Part shown: one piece after another, positions 61,401-64,000 of the stretch
Layout of the letters: every line of letters starts with the position of its first letter
Position numbering within the stretch: position 1 is the stretch's first letter
Assembly: GCA_028551475.1 (NCBI GenBank)
Contig: CM052358.1
Location: 5,830,501-5,894,500, forward strand
Direction of reading: 5' to 3'
From: Casuarina equisetifolia
Lineage: Eukaryota; Streptophyta; Magnoliopsida; Fagales; Casuarinaceae
Length of the DNA stretch: 64,000 nt
Notes under the pieces: generated by a model
Database searches by the model: none
The model's input: the letters and a program-made list of their open reading frames with translations, nothing else
What the model was told of the DNA's origin: nothing
Program-made: the position numbers and the translations under genes

Positions 61401-61781
61401 ATACCAATAGTTGTGAATTGTATCCCTTATTTTCATATTAGTTTCTTTAACCCTAGTTTGACGTAGACAGGGGACCCCGCCTACGTGGGTGATGTCAATT
61501 TTGGTGGGACATAATTAATTCTTATATATTGCTGAAACAAATTCTTAGTACATAGTTAATGCTTATATATTGTACTTCCTTTCTGTACGGAGAAAATATC
61601 ATTCTCATCTAGTGCAATTTTGGTCTGACAAATTTTCAGCGGCTTTTGTGTGCTCGCATTAGTAAGAGAAATATGATTCTAAGATCCTGAAATCATATAC
61701 CAATATGGATATTTTTCCATCTTTTATCAGAATAATGCACACAAGCCTGTCACCCTCAAGAGGGGTAGATCAAGATTACGT

Positions 61782-62725
61782 GGGATGAGGTATTGCACAG
61801 AGACGTGAGAAGGTCGGGGTTTTGGTGGTTTTGGTAGGTCCAATGTTATCAAATTCCTTCAAATACAAGAAGATTTGTTTTAGACTTCCATCAAGTGCCT
61901 TCAAAGATTTCTCCAAAAAGTCGCGTTTTACCAAACAATACCAAAAGCTCGTGAACCCGCCTCCATCATCGGGAACTGACGGGGATCCCATTGCCTGCGG
62001 TAATGGGCCTACCGCCTCCATCACCGGGATTAGAAAGTTTCTCTTGGAAACTTTGATGTTTATAAAGCCAAATTTCCATTAGTAGTTAGCAATGAAATAA
62101 GGACCGAAAGGACATGATTGAATATCATGCTAAGCATTGCAAATTACTCGCTAAAATTGAAAGCTTCGGTTTATAAGAGGCAGACTGAAATAAGTGTATT
62201 ATTTCCTTTGCTACGTAAGGGGTATTATTTCCTTAACTTGCACTCTAATATCAAATTTAAAAAAATTATTTCCTTACAAACCAACTCAAAAGGAGAAAAT
62301 AAGGGCAGCTGGTTGACAACGATGGCCATCTGAACCATTATACGATAACGCTCACTATTTAACAGGGAAACTAAAAGACAAAAGGTGAGCAGGACAGACA
62401 CATGAGATGCCAGCTCCGCCGACCTGGAATCTTTAGGCCGTATACGATAAATAATTACCTGAATGAGAAAGCAGGCAGGCTACTTTCTTGGCAGAGAATA
62501 CAATAAAATATGACATAAACACAAATACTTTTGGCTCTGTTTTCAGCCTGGCTTTCTCTTGTTCACTTTCTAAGCCTTTTGGTAGGCATTTGGTGCCTAA
62601 CTTCCGCTTCTGATTGCAAGCTAAAGCGAAAGAAGGTTCGGAAGCAGGCATGTCTACTAGAATACATATCTAAAAACCAAAAATGCGTAGTAAACCGAAT
62701 CAAAGTTGTCCCGACTGCTTATCAA
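61782..62725. repeat. 3' flank of MFS gene 2, duplicate of 53341-54959
   Basis: Paralogous to the flank of MFS gene 1. Here a minus-strand frame at 62039-61776 remains open for 82 codons, containing DFLEKSLKALDGSLKQIF and ending in TAA. The matching sequence at 53.3-53.5 kb has a one-base frameshift and stops. The frame's product is unknown. The 62523-62697 segment is absent from copy 1. Confidence 0.8.
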
Positions 62726-64000
62726 TTACTGGATTACCTGATCAGCTTTAACCTCGCCCTTCTTTTCTTGATTGTGATCGCTAGTCTTAGTATGTGCCCC
62801 TATGGGAATGGCACTCTCTCTGAACTTCTTATATATGTCACCCTTGTAAAATTTCCGCGTCCTTGCCACCAAAATCAATGAAACAACAGCTCCAAAGAAG
62901 GTAACAGCGGCCAGAATGATGAAAGAGAGCTTATAACAATGGGTACCAATGCAAGTCAGCTCTTTCACTTCAGACCTCTTCATTCCCTTCTCTGCTAGCT
63001 CCTTCAACGCCTCTCTGTCGTAAAGCAGGCCTGTGACCTTCACATTAAGGATGTACGACCCAAGTGGACTTGATAGTTGTCCGCAATTGAACAATGTAGA
63101 GTAGTACTTGAGGCCAAAAATCTCAGAAATGATGGCGAAAAGCAAAGGCAACTGCGCACCGAAGGAGAATCCGATGATAATGGACGCCACATAGACAGAA
63201 CCAGGGGCCGGGAAGGCGATGAGCAAATGGCCGACACACGAAAGAAGAAGCACCAGTGTCATCATAAGGGTTCGAGGAAACTTGTACCTAACAAGGAGTG
63301 TTTCGGAGATAAAACCGGAAAAGACCCTTCCGAAGTAATTCCATATGCTAACCAGTGATACAAAGGAGCTTACAGTTTGACTTGGATATCCCAATGACTC
63401 GCCGATCTGCCCCAAGTTGTCTACTGCTGTCAAACTTGACCCGAGTCCACATATCATTGCGAGGAGTAGAATCAACATGTCGATGCTCAGAAGCGCTTGT
63501 AAAATGGTGTAGTCTTCTCCTCTTTCTGGTTTGTCACATATGTTTGTGAAACAAGATGTTTCCGGCTTCCCTTCTAGCTCTTTGGAAGAATATGGCTGTG
63601 AGGTTTCTTCTTTTAACTGAACTGCTTGAGGTTCCTGACCATTTACCTCAATTCGAGGATCGATCTCAGGTCGGTTCTCGAGGTTCCAGAGGGCAAGCTC
63701 TTCTCTTATTGCAATGAGGAAAGGAACGAAGAGCAAACAGCAAACCACAGTAGCACTTCCGGCATAGGCCGCATGAGAGAAATGAACTAATTTCTGAAGG
63801 ACAATCATAGCCAAAAGAAACAATGCGAGCACGATTGACACATAGAGGAAATGATAGAAGACTCTGAGCTCGTTCGGCTGCCTCACAACCTTCATCAGCC
63901 GTATGGTGTATACGAACACCACGGAAAGCGCTGCCGGAAACCATGCGATCAGTAGAATAAGAGAGACGGAATCGTTTCCATAGATAGCTAAGTAGATTTG
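62726..64000 (-). CDS. nodulin-like major facilitator superfamily transporter (copy 2, 5' end beyond the window)
   Basis: Minus-strand frame open to the right edge, so the N-terminal third is missing here; 424 codons plus stop are visible. The sequence starts inside the nodulin-like domain (QIYLAIYGNDSVSLILLIAW) and runs through the linker and the whole MFS_1 half. It is almost the same as copy 1. The linker differs most, with two extra residues and KPETSCFTNICDKPERGED in place of KTDTLCFANIFDKPERGED, and the C-terminus ends VKADQVIQ in place of QVKKVTDKQSG. No stop or frameshift is seen, so it is probably functional. Same strand, about 6 kb from copy 1's start: a tandem duplication. Confidence 0.9.
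   Translation of the reverse strand, partial: QIYLAIYGNDSVSLILLIAWFPAALSVVFVYTIRLMKVVRQPNELRVFYHFLYVSIVLALFLLAMIVLQKLVHFSHAAYAGSATVVCCLLFVPFLIAIREELALWNLENRPEIDPRIEVNGQEPQAVQLKEETSQPYSSKELEGKPETSCFTNICDKPERGEDYTILQALLSIDMLILLLAMICGLGSSLTAVDNLGQIGESLGYPSQTVSSFVSLVSIWNYFGRVFSGFISETLLVRYKFPRTLMMTLVLLLSCVGHLLIAFPAPGSVYVASIIIGFSFGAQLPLLFAIISEIFGLKYYSTLFNCGQLSSPLGSYILNVKVTGLLYDREALKELAEKGMKRSEVKELTCIGTHCYKLSFIILAAVTFFGAVVSLILVARTRKFYKGDIYKKFRESAIPIGAHTKTSDHNQEKKGEVKADQVIQ

Larger units (their letters stand above)
56778..61781. other. intergenic region between the two MFS copies
   Basis: Five kilobases made up of the MFS gene 1 promoter, tandem repeats (57.7-58.5 kb) with a SINE, and a stretch from 59.7 to 61.0 kb with several short minus-strand frames. 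One of these (60710-60497, 71 codons, no ATG) is extremely rich in Lys, Glu and Gln, for example KQQAEPFQEGEVKEEKQK. I recognise no family; it may be a decayed gene or element fragment. Confidence 0.5.

Overview
This is nuclear DNA from a flowering plant, most likely a eudicot. Genes are split by AT-rich GT-AG introns, intergenic DNA is rich in A/T runs and tandem repeats, and every recognisable gene belongs to a plant family. All exon models below were assembled by eye from splice sites and reading-frame continuity. Where a gene is complete, the exon phases close into one open frame.

Layout: a FIT-type bHLH iron regulator (minus, 2.6-3.9 kb); about 6.5 kb of AT-rich spacer; a CHY/RING zinc-finger E3 ligase gene (plus, 10.5-13.4 kb); a SOSEKI polarity gene (minus, 15.2-18.5 kb); DNA ligase 1 (plus, 19.6-30.1 kb, 17 exons); a DUF1635 gene (minus, 32.8-33.8 kb); a shugoshin gene (minus, 39.8-42.5 kb); a 12-exon gene I take to be ASAP1, the NSE5/6-like SMC5/6 partner (minus, 44.0-51.0 kb); and two nearly identical nodulin-like major-facilitator genes (minus, 55.0-56.8 kb, and 62.7 kb running off the right edge).

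From memory of the Arabidopsis map, FIT, SOK3, a DUF1635 gene, ASAP1 and a nodulin-like MFS gene are successive loci (At2g28160 down to At2g28120). The same order occurs here, with the CHY/RING, ligase and shugoshin genes interspersed. The block therefore looks like an ancestral gene neighbourhood, not a functional operon. Three genes serve chromosome replication, repair or segregation (LIG1, SGO, ASAP1). LIG1 and ASAP1 each carry an E2F-type site close to the start codon, and SGO carries an AACGG (MSA-type) core by its TATA box.

The mobile and repeated fraction is small: one SINE-like insertion with a 15-bp target duplication inside a 274-bp tandem repeat, several 63-82-bp tandem duplications (three in LIG1 introns, one in the FIT upstream region), and a segmental duplication carrying the MFS gene and its 3' flank. 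I found no rRNA, tRNA or CRISPR, and no wholly new system. The best leads are the synteny block, the dual-start ligase, the probable GC-AG intron in ASAP1 and the recent MFS duplication.
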